Of a DNA stretch of 64,000 nt, positions 47,301 through 55,569 are shown piece after piece; position 1 is the first letter of the stretch; every line of letters begins with the position of its first letter. Position numbers and translations under genes: made by a program. Below the pieces are notes generated by a model. It did no database searches, was not told the DNA's origin, and saw nothing but the letters and a program-made list of their open reading frames with translations. The DNA comes from Balneolales bacterium ANBcel1 (lineage in GTDB: Bacteria > Bacteroidota > Rhodothermia > Balneolales > Natronogracilivirgulaceae), in NCBI GenBank assembly GCA_029688905.1, contig JARULB010000002.1, positions 1-64,000 on the forward strand, in the 5' to 3' direction.

Positions 47301-48574
47301 AACTGTTGCCGGATGGCCATCAGCAGATTGATTTCATCGCGAAGGCCGTAATAGAAATAGTCACGCCACCAGACCTGCGCGAAACCGGGGTGGGTGAGCA
47401 TGTGCGCGTAGATCAGGTTTTTCTGGTTTATGATGGGCGCGTGGCCGTAGTGGTTGTCGGTACCGGTATAATCGTTTCGGTCGAAATCGTGATTCTCCAC
47501 GAATGGCACGATCTGTTCGTAGGGTACGCCGTGGTTGTAGAGGCCGCTGGTGTGGAGGTTTCGGATGTCGTAGTCCACTCCGTTGTCGGACCATGCCTTG
47601 TAGGCAAAGCGGATGTTGAAATCAAATATGGCGGGCTCTTTGGTGGTGCCGGAGAGCAGGTCCAGATAGGTTATCAGGCGGCCGATGTCGCCGTCGTACA
47701 GTTCGTGTACATGAAAGCGGCCGGCGTTGGCACCATACTCCACCCAGTTTTTCAGGTATTCGGGGTGGATGCCCTTGACGAAATCAAAACGGTAGCCGTC
47801 GAGGTCCAGAGTAGTGGTGAGCCAGTCGCCCCAGACCTTCAGGCTGTCGCCCATGGGCAGCGTGGAGCCGTCGCCATCGTGCAGGGCGTTCTGGTAGCCG
47901 AAATTATTGATATACATCTGATGGAAGCCGGCAATCTGGTTGTCGGCAAAAAAGTCGCCGGTGTTATTCTGATTGCGGACCGCGTTCGGGAAAAAGAAAT
48001 CGCCGCCCTCGCCGGCGGGCCAGGCGATACGGCCTGAACCGTGTGTAAGCGGGAAAGCGGTATAGGTCGAATCTCCGTCGGGAGAGAAGAGGGAGCCGCC
48101 GCTGCGGTCGGTGTAAAAGTTCGAGTAGGGGTTGTCTTCGAGGATGCCGCCTGACCGGTGGTTGAGCACGATGTCCATGTAGATCTCCATGCCGGCGTCC
48201 TTGAGGTCGCTGATGGCCTGTTCCAGCTGTGCGCGGGTGCCGTACCGGGTCGGGATGCCGGACCCGTCGCCGGGGCTGATGTCACCGGGCTGGCTGTCGT
48301 ACTCTCCGAGGTCATAATAGTCGTAGGGGGTATAGCCGACATCAAAGCTTCCGCCGCCTCCCTTGCTGGGCGGGGGCAGCCAGATGGCGTCGAAACCGGC
48401 ACGCCCTAGCTCCACCGAGTAGTAGGAGAGGGAGTCGTACCAGACTCCGCCGGGGGAGACATCCCAGTAGAAACCTTGCATCATGGTGCGGTCGCCGGGT
48501 TGAGCGGGTGAAAGGGTATGGGTGGAAAGCAGGAGTCCGGTGACCAGGGCTGCGAACAGTAAAAAATGCTTCAT
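44324..48574 (-). CDS. T9SS-exported alpha-amylase (GH13) with accessory domains
   Basis: 1416 residues from the ATG at 48574. A signal peptide ends LSPAQ. The GH13 barrel spans ~27-480: DIVLNH (region I), DLDGYRFDFVKG with nucleophile Asp264 (II), RFHVHELYD with acid/base Glu291 (III) and FVENHD with Asp363 (IV). It cuts alpha-1,4 links in starch or glycogen. Further domains are a beta-sandwich, a DOMON/CBM9-like domain (~685-950, VDALYFYDDADSVYIGVDATLVL), the recurring RMLSAPAEVTM-WTQG-GNPY module, and the T9SS sorting domain. It is preceded by a LacI-type operator, which suggests sugar-controlled expression, and followed by the smaller cargo gene at 41985. Confidence 0.92.
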   Translation of the reverse strand: MKHFLLFAALVTGLLLSTHTLSPAQPGDRTMMQGFYWDVSPGGVWYDSLSYYSVELGRAGFDAIWLPPPSKGGGGSFDVGYTPYDYYDLGEYDSQPGDISPGDGSGIPTRYGTRAQLEQAISDLKDAGMEIYMDIVLNHRSGGILEDNPYSNFYTDRSGGSLFSPDGDSTYTAFPLTHGSGRIAWPAGEGGDFFFPNAVRNQNNTGDFFADNQIAGFHQMYINNFGYQNALHDGDGSTLPMGDSLKVWGDWLTTTLDLDGYRFDFVKGIHPEYLKNWVEYGANAGRFHVHELYDGDIGRLITYLDLLSGTTKEPAIFDFNIRFAYKAWSDNGVDYDIRNLHTSGLYNHGVPYEQIVPFVENHDFDRNDYTGTDNHYGHAPIINQKNLIYAHMLTHPGFAQVWWRDYFYYGLRDEINLLMAIRQQFASGGHHILTARGDVHWPGFQSTDERQVYVMQRDGTDDYTGLIVAINKHPEFNIGVWVTNIRDDWRNRQLVDITGNVSDTLTVFGDSRVLIPTRSNSYSIFVPVDYDFELDTGVRLTGLSGLHAEYLTGEEILAGADLASDATLQQEVTVALTVTRESGQGKAVSTDSKSGHSVVLNNTEIVHTDTVTVNLGGGEQRNVSFDGFSLDDADTYTVTAQLVHHGNGEHTSASETISVLDPSEAPPVRVNGRLNDPGYRMLASRLNDNLGFGAGKTVDALYFYDDADSVYIGVDATLVLSDSDAIGIMLDFSERNGVAPGQPLGGVPGAAGFLAASGNQSPEGYPSGSFTMDFEVDLGMTLYGAPGPDGVGRRVVLSMADYSGAVNGADASGFLVLPASDGAEDGGGSVTGPAAADVFPAGSVTYAVLNSGNERQGYEIAISKEALGLDGLPTVSVRGMAFIVSNSGFFSDVTVPGYLDGNAGFGARLHEADGGPFTGPALQFGESDEAFMVALTGTPGFRMLSAPAEVTMSALLDPIWTQGPLNSNVPGAAESNVFVWDETSGDWTAADDLDQTIAPGTGLLAYVFEDDDPNDSGSHYGFPKMLAVTGAGNTADHTADVNETEDGWSLLGNPYSAPVRFDDLGRTGLSDVAYVWDVNYDSGMEQTGENDPGAGSWRTWSGGVGAGDLSDGIIAPFQAFFVHNEAGGSASVAFHDQARTSGGSFLGKQADRDLVRLELSGEGMRNSAWFGFGPQGSLDRVYGDAYQLMPMSVQYVLLAGQKGDELLDISVLPDPGSLTDRNGLRYPLHVEASQPGTYTLTATDVQLGFRDGLYLEDRRTGARLPVVGGMEYEFTLDGPAAKAPARPDARPAPSGPQKASGHDLAAANGPELYLTYGSPLPAEPPSGLPSETALSQNYPNPFNPVTVIRYELAESGPVSLTVYDLLGRRVSTLVGETRQAGRHQVSFDASGLSSGIYMYRLEAGGITLTRQMTVVK

Positions 48575-48577
48575 CAC

Positions 48578-49081
48578 GTTGGATGGATTTGGTGACAGGG
48601 ATTATAAACAGATAGATGCACTAGTCTGTAAGCGCTTACACATGGGTAATAAATTTAGACAGAAAAAGAGGAGTGCGCCAAATCGCGGACGTGATTCGGT
48701 GCAGGTGCTTCAAGTTACTGTATAACAATGAAATAAAGTGGATTTACAGGAGGAGGAGACCGTCTGTTTTGAATTAGAATTTGTTAAGGAATTCCGGGTG
48801 CTGCGGTGAGAGGCAGGTGGCGAGCGTAAACATACTGGAACCCGTTGATATTGCGGAGAAAACGTTATTATATTCTAACAAGCATTGGGTTGACCTTCAC
48901 CGTATATTCATCATTCGAAACAGGAGATTGGCACTTGAACAGTGGTACGGACACTACGACAGACGCTGGAAACAGCGCGAAAACAAAAGCGGAAACCAGC
49001 CTTGCCGACGCTTCCGGACGAAACGGTGACCCCCGCTGATTCAGGTTTGCTATTCGACACATACTAATCTGCGCATAACGC
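48578..49081. other. Divergent promoter region between amylase and wzc-like genes
   Basis: 504 bases. It contains the palindromic operator at 48627-48640 and, on the minus strand, TATAAT at 48601-48606 that may be the amylase -10 element, though no convincing -35 is present. Short open frames after 48780 look random. Sequence is AT-richer than the flanking genes. No RNA gene recognised. Confidence 0.5.
48627..48640. promoter_or_regulatory. LacI-family operator palindrome upstream of the amylase gene
   Basis: TGTAAGCGCTTACA is a perfect 14-bp palindrome with the central CG of LacI/GalR-family sites. It lies 53 bases before the amylase ATG and just upstream of a TATAAT on the same strand, a position suited to repression. 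A maltose- or starch-responsive LacI-type regulator encoded elsewhere is the expected binder. Confidence 0.7.
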
Positions 49082-51469
49082 ATGAGTCCGAACGAACACC
49101 CTCACCCCAACGGCTCCTCAAACGGCCGCTATCACGGAGAGCTCCCGGGAACCAACAACACCGGACAGCCGGCCTGGCAGGACGATGACGAACTGGATGT
49201 AAAGAAGCTTTTCTTTACCATTTTTCGGTACAAATGGATTATTCTGGCCTGCCTGATTCTCGGTACCGCCGCCGGATATTTCTACGCCTCGAGCCAGACC
49301 CCCATTTTTCGCGGCGAGGGGAGTATGCTGATCACCGAGGACCGCAGCCGCTACTCCATGGCCGGCAGTGACCTGGGAAGTCTGCTCACCACCAGTTTCG
49401 GTATCGGTCAATCGAGCCGGCTCCACAACGAGCTGGAAGTGATCCGGTCACGACGCTTCGCCGGGGAGATTGCCGATAGGCTGCTGTCGGATCCTTACCA
49501 GCCGGACGGACGGATATGGCCGGTGCTGTGGGAGGAGTATCCGGAAGATTCAACGATTGTCGACCGGCAGCGGGTGATTCATCGCATACGAGAATACCTG
49601 ACCGCAGAGTTGAAAAACCGTGATACCGATGTGGTGCAGATCACTTTCGAAAGCCCCTCCCGGGAGGAAGCCCGGCAGGTGGTGAACCTGGTGCTGGATG
49701 AATACTACGATTTTTCCACCCGGCAAAACCGCGTACAAGCCCGTTCTGCCATCGAGTTTCTCGAACGGGAGGAGGCCCAGTTGCGAGAACGACTGGCCGA
49801 GAGTGAAAACCGTCTGCGCGATTTCATGAGCAGGGAGGGAGTGATTCAGCTGGATGCCCAGTCCACCCGGTTGGTGCAGACCCTCTCCGAACTGGAGGCG
49901 GAGCGCAAGTCGGTGGAAGTAAATATGGTGGCGGTCAATTCGGCCATCGACAGTTACGAGAGTGAGCTGGAGGCGATCCGGCCCGGCCTGGCGGACCAGT
50001 TCTCGGCGAGCCGTTCCCAGCGGCTGGTGCGGTATCAGTTTCAATTGGCCGAGCTGGAGACCGAGAAAATGCTGATGGTCTCCCGGAATCCGGAATTGCG
50101 CGAAAACCCCCGGCTGGAACCGTCCTATGTGCGGCTGCAAGACCAGGCCGAAGAGTTTCGCCGGGAGATCCGCGCCCTTACGGCCGACCTGATGGAGCAC
50201 GACGAACGTTTTCTGGGTTTTCTGGATACCCAGGGGGGCGGCGTAACCAGCCGCCTGGCGGAGATGCGTCAGGAGCTGTTGCAGCTGCGTGTGGAGCAGA
50301 GCCAGCTGGACGCCCAGGCGCGGGTGCTGGATGAACGCATTGCCGATGAGGAGCAGTTCTTCGATCGGGTACCGGATAACATGGTGGAGATGGCCCGCCT
50401 GCAACGGGACATGAAGGTGCAGGAGCAACTCTACCTGACCATCTCCCAACAGACGGCGGAGCTGGGGGTGTGGGAACAGACGCAGATGGGCTACGGGCGT
50501 GTGGTGGATTATTCGGTTTTACCAATTTCTCCGGTCAGTCCACGGGTACCAGTATTGCTGATGATTGGATTCATAATTGGAGGAATGGCAGGAGTTGGAT
50601 ATGCCTTTGTACGTGAAATGACGACTACCGAGATCAACAGTATCGACAAGCTGAAAGAGCGCAAGCTGCCGGTTCTTTCCGTTATTCCGGATCTGCGCCC
50701 GTTTGTGAAGGAGCATTACGATGGCCGGCCGCTGGTGAACATCAGCGGGCATACCATCTCCACGGATATGGTCTCCGTTCTGGATTCCATTTCGCCCACG
50801 GCGGAAGCGTACCGGCGGCTTCAGAGCAACCTGATCTACTCGCAGCCCGACAAACCCTACCGGGTGATTTGCGCTTCAAGCCCCAGCAAGTCGGAAGGAA
50901 AAACCACGGTGATGTCCAATCTGGCGGTGACCCTGGCCGAATCGGGCAAGCGGGTGGTGCTTATGGACTGCGACTTCCGCCGGCAGCGGGTGCACAAGGA
51001 GTTCGGCGTGGAGACTATTCCGGGTGTGGTGGATTATCTGTTTGATGAAGTTCCGGAAACGGCAATTATCCGTCCGACCCTGGTGGACGGAGTGGATGTG
51101 ATTCCCGCCGGCAAGCGGACGCCCAACCCGGCGGGGATCTCTCGCAGCGCGAAGCTGGGCGAGTTGATCGACAGCCTTAAGGAGAGATACGACTTTGTGT
51201 TGATTGACGCGCCGCCCTATGGCATCATCACCGATGCCGCGCCCATTATGACCAGGGCCGACGGAGTGTTGCTGGTTACCCGGTTTAACCAGACCAGGGA
51301 GGCGGATCTCGATCAGACTATCGAGAACCTTCGCAATATTCGGGCTAACATTATCGGCGTTGTGATGAACGCGTTTGACCACAAAAAAGCGACCGGTTAC
51401 TACTATACCAGTACCTACTACCGGTACGCTTACACCGATTACAACGCGTATGTGGAAGAGAAGTCCTGA
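49082..51469 (+). CDS. Wzc-like polysaccharide co-polymerase and tyrosine autokinase
   Basis: 795 residues. A first membrane helix (~45-65, WIILACLILGTAAGYFY) follows a Wzz-type cytoplasmic start; a long periplasmic coiled-coil part (~190-440) and a second helix (PVLLMIGFIIGGMAGVGYAF, ~490-510) close the co-polymerase. The BY-kinase domain has ASSPSKSEGKTT (Walker A, ~597-608), VVLMDCDF (Walker A') and VLIDAPP (Walker B). The last 30 residues hold a tyrosine cluster (GYYYTSTYYRYAYTDYNAY) that is autophosphorylated in this family. It sets chain length and export of capsule or exopolysaccharide and opens the locus that runs to the end of the window. Confidence 0.92.
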   Translation: MSPNEHPHPNGSSNGRYHGELPGTNNTGQPAWQDDDELDVKKLFFTIFRYKWIILACLILGTAAGYFYASSQTPIFRGEGSMLITEDRSRYSMAGSDLGSLLTTSFGIGQSSRLHNELEVIRSRRFAGEIADRLLSDPYQPDGRIWPVLWEEYPEDSTIVDRQRVIHRIREYLTAELKNRDTDVVQITFESPSREEARQVVNLVLDEYYDFSTRQNRVQARSAIEFLEREEAQLRERLAESENRLRDFMSREGVIQLDAQSTRLVQTLSELEAERKSVEVNMVAVNSAIDSYESELEAIRPGLADQFSASRSQRLVRYQFQLAELETEKMLMVSRNPELRENPRLEPSYVRLQDQAEEFRREIRALTADLMEHDERFLGFLDTQGGGVTSRLAEMRQELLQLRVEQSQLDAQARVLDERIADEEQFFDRVPDNMVEMARLQRDMKVQEQLYLTISQQTAELGVWEQTQMGYGRVVDYSVLPISPVSPRVPVLLMIGFIIGGMAGVGYAFVREMTTTEINSIDKLKERKLPVLSVIPDLRPFVKEHYDGRPLVNISGHTISTDMVSVLDSISPTAEAYRRLQSNLIYSQPDKPYRVICASSPSKSEGKTTVMSNLAVTLAESGKRVVLMDCDFRRQRVHKEFGVETIPGVVDYLFDEVPETAIIRPTLVDGVDVIPAGKRTPNPAGISRSAKLGELIDSLKERYDFVLIDAPPYGIITDAAPIMTRADGVLLVTRFNQTREADLDQTIENLRNIRANIIGVVMNAFDHKKATGYYYTSTYYRYAYTDYNAYVEEKS

Positions 51470-51534
51470 CCCCCATTCATGCATACGCCTTTAATCCGTT
51501 TTATTCACCATTATCGCAGACCTGTTCATTACTC

Positions 51535-52077
51535 ATGAGAAATTTTGTATGCATCGGGATGCTGGTGTGCATCCTTGCCGTTCCGACCCTGACAGAAGCG
51601 CAAACAACCATTAGAGAGACCCCGCAAAGCCAGATGTTTCGTCTGGGAGAAGGGATGGTACGAATTGCCGAACCGGGCCAACTGGCCGATACGCTGAACC
51701 TATGGGGCGATGTTTCCGCTCCGGGCCGGTATATCGTTCCCAGGGGCACTACCGTACCGGAACTAATCTCCTACGCCCGCGGGCCTATCAGTTTGCGTAC
51801 GGGAGAAACAACCCTGGACTGGTCACAAGTGCGTATTGAAATTGCCATTTCACGCTACAACAGAGAGACGGGTATGGAGGAGGTATATAATTTCCGCTAT
51901 ACCTACAACGAACCCATTCCGGATGAGCTCCGCACCTTCAAGCTTCGCGGAGACGACATGGTGTCGCTGCAAGTGAGACGCCGCCCCATATTCCGCGACT
52001 ATGTACAGGTTGTCGCACCGGCGGTAACGCTATTGCTTAGCACCATCTTGTTGTACGACCGGGTGCGAGGCAACTGA
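51535..52077 (+). CDS. Minimal SLBB-domain polysaccharide export protein
   Basis: 180 residues. A signal peptide (ends LTEAQ) precedes one SLBB-like domain (LWGDVSAPGRYIVPRGTTVPELISYARGP, ~55-85) and a C-terminal hydrophobic helix (VAPAVTLLLSTILLYDRV). The Poly_export domain of a full Wza is missing and there is no lipobox, so it is not a complete outer-membrane exporter. It may be an accessory protein to Wzc; a true Wza may be elsewhere. The gene starts 65 bases after the wzc-like gene and is the last one with the high-GC composition of the backbone. Confidence 0.7.
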   Translation: MRNFVCIGMLVCILAVPTLTEAQTTIRETPQSQMFRLGEGMVRIAEPGQLADTLNLWGDVSAPGRYIVPRGTTVPELISYARGPISLRTGETTLDWSQVRIEIAISRYNRETGMEEVYNFRYTYNEPIPDELRTFKLRGDDMVSLQVRRRPIFRDYVQVVAPAVTLLLSTILLYDRVRGN

Positions 52078-52169
52078 CGCGAATCCAATCACTTAAACGA
52101 CCCTTTTGTTAATACAATCTAACGGAAAATCGTTGGACATCGGGCGGTAAAATCTCTACTTTTAAATCA

Positions 52170-52197
52170 TTAATGAGTACCAAATAGCACTCATTAA
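52170..52197. repeat. Inverted repeat in front of the AT-rich polysaccharide genes
   Basis: TTAATGAGT and ACTCATTAA, nine perfect bases separated by ten, about 115 bases before the winged-helix gene. It could be an operator for that regulator or an RNA hairpin; there is no T-run on either side. Confidence 0.5.
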
Positions 52198-52311
52198 CGA
52201 GTAGATAGTTTACACTAACAACACCGGGTCAATTGCCGGTGATACACTTTTGTCGTTGTCTGGCCACCAGGCATGGGACTCACAAGGCGGAGCTGTGTCC
52301 GCCCATAATAT

Positions 52312-52842
52312 TTGTTAGACTCACTCATTACATCAAAAACCCGTGTCCAGCTGTTGCTGAAGTTTTTCACCAACAGCAAGAATCAGGGGTATTTACGGGG
52401 GCTGGCGGAAGAATTTGGGGAATCCACCAACGCGGTACGGCTGGAACTGAACCGATTATCCGAAGCCAACTTGATAACCTCCGAAACGGATGGCCGGAAA
52501 AAGGTATATATGGCCAACAAAAAACATCCTCTCTATCCGGAGTTGAAAAGTGTCGCCAGAAAATACCTGGGACTTGACCGGATACAACAGGTTGTTGAGC
52601 GACTGGGAACAGTAGAGCGGGCACTCATAACAGGAGACTATGCCAAGGGCATAGATTCCGGAATTATCGATCTGGTTATCGTCGGTAGTATCGACAGTGG
52701 TTATCTACACAAACTGGTAAGTAAAGCGGAGAAACTGGTCGACAGGAAAATTCGAACACTTGTTTTAAATGAACAAGAGTTTAAGCGTTTTACAAAACGA
52801 CTTGATCAGGAAAAGGCTATTGAATTGTGGTGCAGCGAATAA
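52312..52842 (+). CDS. Winged-helix regulator with nucleotidyltransferase-like domain
   Basis: 176 residues from a TTG (LDSLITSKTRVQLLLKFF). The N-terminal ~75 residues are a winged helix (YLRGLAEEFGESTNAVRLELNRLSEANLI). The rest has VERALITGDYAKGIDSGIIDLVIVG, a degenerate MNT-like fold lacking a clear GSxxxGxxxxxSDxD active site. Proteins of exactly this make-up stand near the start of capsule loci in Bacteroidota and are named ArsR- or MarR-like regulators, so the TTG start is preferred. It marks the border to AT-rich DNA and probably regulates the genes after it. Confidence 0.75.
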   Translation: MLDSLITSKTRVQLLLKFFTNSKNQGYLRGLAEEFGESTNAVRLELNRLSEANLITSETDGRKKVYMANKKHPLYPELKSVARKYLGLDRIQQVVERLGTVERALITGDYAKGIDSGIIDLVIVGSIDSGYLHKLVSKAEKLVDRKIRTLVLNEQEFKRFTKRLDQEKAIELWCSE

Positions 52843-52972
52843 ATGCCAAGAGAAGAATTAGGCTATTGCGAAGGAATTATAAATAATGAAGTTGCTGCAA
52901 ATAAATGAATAAGTGGTCAAGTTTTTTTGGCTGAAGAAATTTATGAGAATATATGAATAGAATAAAATATAT

Positions 52973-54283
52973 TTGAAACATTTCGATTCAATTAATGCTA
53001 AAATTAAGTATTACTTGCAAAAGCTTGCAGGAAGTGGGAGTAGCGGAAGTGTTTTAAAAAACATGAGTATCCTTGCTTCCGGTTCAGGAGCTGCAAAAGT
53101 CATAGGCCTTGCCACTTATCCGGTGATTACCCGAATTTATTCTCCTGCTGATTTTGGTGTAATGGCTGTGTTTACGTCGGCTATTACTATACTTGTTCCA
53201 TTTGCAACCATGAGGTATTCCATTACACTTCCATTACCCAAAACAGATGTAATGGCAATGAATATTTTCGTTTTGGGAAGTTTGTTAATAATTGCTCTTT
53301 CGTTGATTTTGAGTGGAATGTTTGTAGTTGCTGGTGAAGCGGTTTTTGGCTTTTTCAATATGAATGAGATTGCTTCTTATTGGTGGCTTCTAATAATTGG
53401 GATATTGGGTGCTTCTTTTTATGAACTATTATCAAATTGGGCAACTCGAAAGAAAAGCTTTACACCGATAGCCAAAACCAATATTTGGCAATCATCAATT
53501 TCTGCAATCACAAAAATTGGATTGGGATACGCAGGTTTAAAGCCAATGGGGCTGTTAATAGGTGTTGTTGCTCAAAGAGGAAGCGGAGTCTTTTCTTTAA
53601 TGAGATATTTTCTTAATGATTTTAAAGAGAATATCGATAAGGTGACACCTAAAAGGATAATATTTATTTTTAAGTATTACCGGGACCTTCCATTATATAG
53701 ATTACCATCTCAATTTTTATTGGTTTTTGCAACAAAAATGCCGGTTCTATTCTTTGCATTCCAATACGGGGCAGAAACTACAGGACAATTAGGTTTATCA
53801 ATATTATTTGTTGGGATACCGATGGGACTTATTGGTACAACAACGGCAAAAGCATACTATGCTGAAATCGCAATGATAGGAGCTAAGCAAAGAGAAAAGA
53901 TATTAAGTGTAACAAAGTCTATAACAAAGAGATTATTTTTATTAAGTCTTATTCCCACTTTAATATTGTTATTATTTTCTCCCTTTCTATTTCAATTTAT
54001 TTTTGGAGCAGAGTGGATTCAAGCCGGAGAATTCACAAGCATACTGGCTTTTTACTTATTTATTCAGTTTATCACAACTCCACTTGTAAATATATTCACT
54101 GTTTACAATATGCAACGTAAGTTTTTGGAAATTAATATAGTAAGAATAATTATTGTTGGGGTAGTATTTGGAATGGCTTATAATTGGAATATGGATGTAT
54201 ATCAAACTTTACTAATGTATACGATATCTATCAGTGGACATTATATATTCACTGGATACCAGGTTTATAAAATTATAAAATAA
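52973..54283 (+). CDS. wzx: Oligosaccharide flippase (Wzx-like, MOP superfamily)
   Basis: 436 residues from a TTG; an internal ATG at MSILASGSG is the alternative. About twelve transmembrane helices are visible, starting with ILASGSGAAKVIGLATYPVITRIYSPADFGVMAVF, the typical opening of polysaccharide flippases. It moves undecaprenyl-linked repeat units across the inner membrane. AT-rich, as are all genes from here on. The next gene begins 14 bases after its stop. Confidence 0.9.
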   Translation: MKHFDSINAKIKYYLQKLAGSGSSGSVLKNMSILASGSGAAKVIGLATYPVITRIYSPADFGVMAVFTSAITILVPFATMRYSITLPLPKTDVMAMNIFVLGSLLIIALSLILSGMFVVAGEAVFGFFNMNEIASYWWLLIIGILGASFYELLSNWATRKKSFTPIAKTNIWQSSISAITKIGLGYAGLKPMGLLIGVVAQRGSGVFSLMRYFLNDFKENIDKVTPKRIIFIFKYYRDLPLYRLPSQFLLVFATKMPVLFFAFQYGAETTGQLGLSILFVGIPMGLIGTTTAKAYYAEIAMIGAKQREKILSVTKSITKRLFLLSLIPTLILLLFSPFLFQFIFGAEWIQAGEFTSILAFYLFIQFITTPLVNIFTVYNMQRKFLEINIVRIIIVGVVFGMAYNWNMDVYQTLLMYTISISGHYIFTGYQVYKIIK

Positions 54284-54297
54284 TAGGATCTAATACT

Positions 54298-55566
54298 ATG
54301 TATACAAATGAATTAAAAAAAATCAGTATAAGTGGAGCAAAAAATTCTGCGACACGTTTAATGGCCGCCTCTCTTATTTGTGATGAAAAGACAACATTAT
54401 ATAATTTTCCCACCAGTCTAGTTGATGCATATTACAAAAAATTATTTATAGAAAATGTAGGTGGAAATATTAGGTTAGATGATGAAAAAGAGATTGCAGA
54501 AATAGAAAGTAAAAATTTAAATAATAAGGTATTAGACCATTACAATTATCCTATACGTACGACTTATTTGTTAGTTCCTGGATTATTAAAAAAAACAGGT
54601 GAAGCTAAAGTTCCTTATCCGGGTGGTTGTAAAATCGGAAATCGAGGATTTGATCTTCATCTGATGGTTTGGAAAAAGATGGGGGCAACTGTAGAAGAAA
54701 AGTCGAACTATATAAAAGTTACTGCAAAACAGTTACATGCAGCTGAAATTGACTTCCCAATTACGACAATTGGTGGTACTGAGACAGCACTAATTTGCGG
54801 ATCTGTGGCAAAAGGTACCACAGTTATTCGAAATGCCTATATTTCTCCAGAGGTATTCGATTTGATCCGCTTTCTTCGTTCCATTGGTGTAGATATTGAG
54901 GTGGTTGGAAATAGTTTCATTAAAGTACATGGAACAACTTACCACAGGGGAACGAGTCACAGAATAATTTCAGATCGGATTGAAGCGATTACCTGGATGA
55001 TTTTTTCAGCAATTGCTGAAAAACCAATGTTGATTGAGAATGTGCCCTTTAAAGATATGGAAATACCTCTTACTCATCTTCAAGAGGCTGGAGTTGATTT
55101 CTTTGCAAATCAGAATTCTGTAATGATTTCACAAGAGTGTATGCCAAACGGTATTCAGCCATTTGAACTTGCTACTGGAACTCATCCTGGTGTTATATCC
55201 GATATGCAGCCATTTTATGTGCTATTAGGGCTAAAGGCAAATGGAATTAGCCGAATTTATGATTACAGATACCCTGAGCGAATAACATATTTAAAAGAGT
55301 TGGCAAAACATACTGATGGTGGTCTAAAGTGGAAAAAAGGTGAGATACAAACAACAGGAAAAGTGATCTTTAAGCCCGCTCATGTCAACTCAACGGATTT
55401 AAGAGGAAGTATGGCAGTACTCATGGCGGCACTTCTTTCAGAAAAAAAAGGAGAATCAGTAATTGACAATATCCAAATGGCTTTTCGTGGTTATAACAAG
55501 TTGGATGAAAAACTTCATGGCTTGGGTTATTCATTTAAAATAAATAATGGATCGATGATAGTGTAA
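54298..55566 (+). CDS. MurA paralogue (enolpyruvyl transferase on UDP-GlcNAc type substrate)
   Basis: 422 residues, same length as MurA. Key residues are kept: K15-N16 in SGAKNSATRL, catalytic Cys111 in PYPGGCKIGNRGFDLHL, Asp302 in GTHPGVISDMQPF and the C-terminal DLRGSMAVLMAALL. MurA transfers enolpyruvate from PEP to the 3-OH of UDP-GlcNAc. Its place between a flippase and glycosyltransferases, next to a MurB-like gene 3 bases away, argues for a role in making a capsule sugar instead of cell wall. Housekeeping murA/murB normally sit in the dcw cluster or alone. It could serve as a duplicated peptidoglycan enzyme, but composition and context argue against that. Confidence 0.85.
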   Translation: MYTNELKKISISGAKNSATRLMAASLICDEKTTLYNFPTSLVDAYYKKLFIENVGGNIRLDDEKEIAEIESKNLNNKVLDHYNYPIRTTYLLVPGLLKKTGEAKVPYPGGCKIGNRGFDLHLMVWKKMGATVEEKSNYIKVTAKQLHAAEIDFPITTIGGTETALICGSVAKGTTVIRNAYISPEVFDLIRFLRSIGVDIEVVGNSFIKVHGTTYHRGTSHRIISDRIEAITWMIFSAIAEKPMLIENVPFKDMEIPLTHLQEAGVDFFANQNSVMISQECMPNGIQPFELATGTHPGVISDMQPFYVLLGLKANGISRIYDYRYPERITYLKELAKHTDGGLKWKKGEIQTTGKVIFKPAHVNSTDLRGSMAVLMAALLSEKKGESVIDNIQMAFRGYNKLDEKLHGLGYSFKINNGSMIV

Positions 55567-55569
55567 AAA

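Noticed and set aside
44888-48037. A 1049-codon open frame antisense to the amylase gene
   Set aside because: It mirrors the codon periodicity of a GC-rich gene with complete GH13 motifs on the other strand; the antisense product has no recognisable domain.
52170-52197. Invertible (phase-variable) capsule promoter
   Set aside because: Arms are only 9 bp with a 10-base spacer, too short to flip a promoter, and no invertase gene is near.
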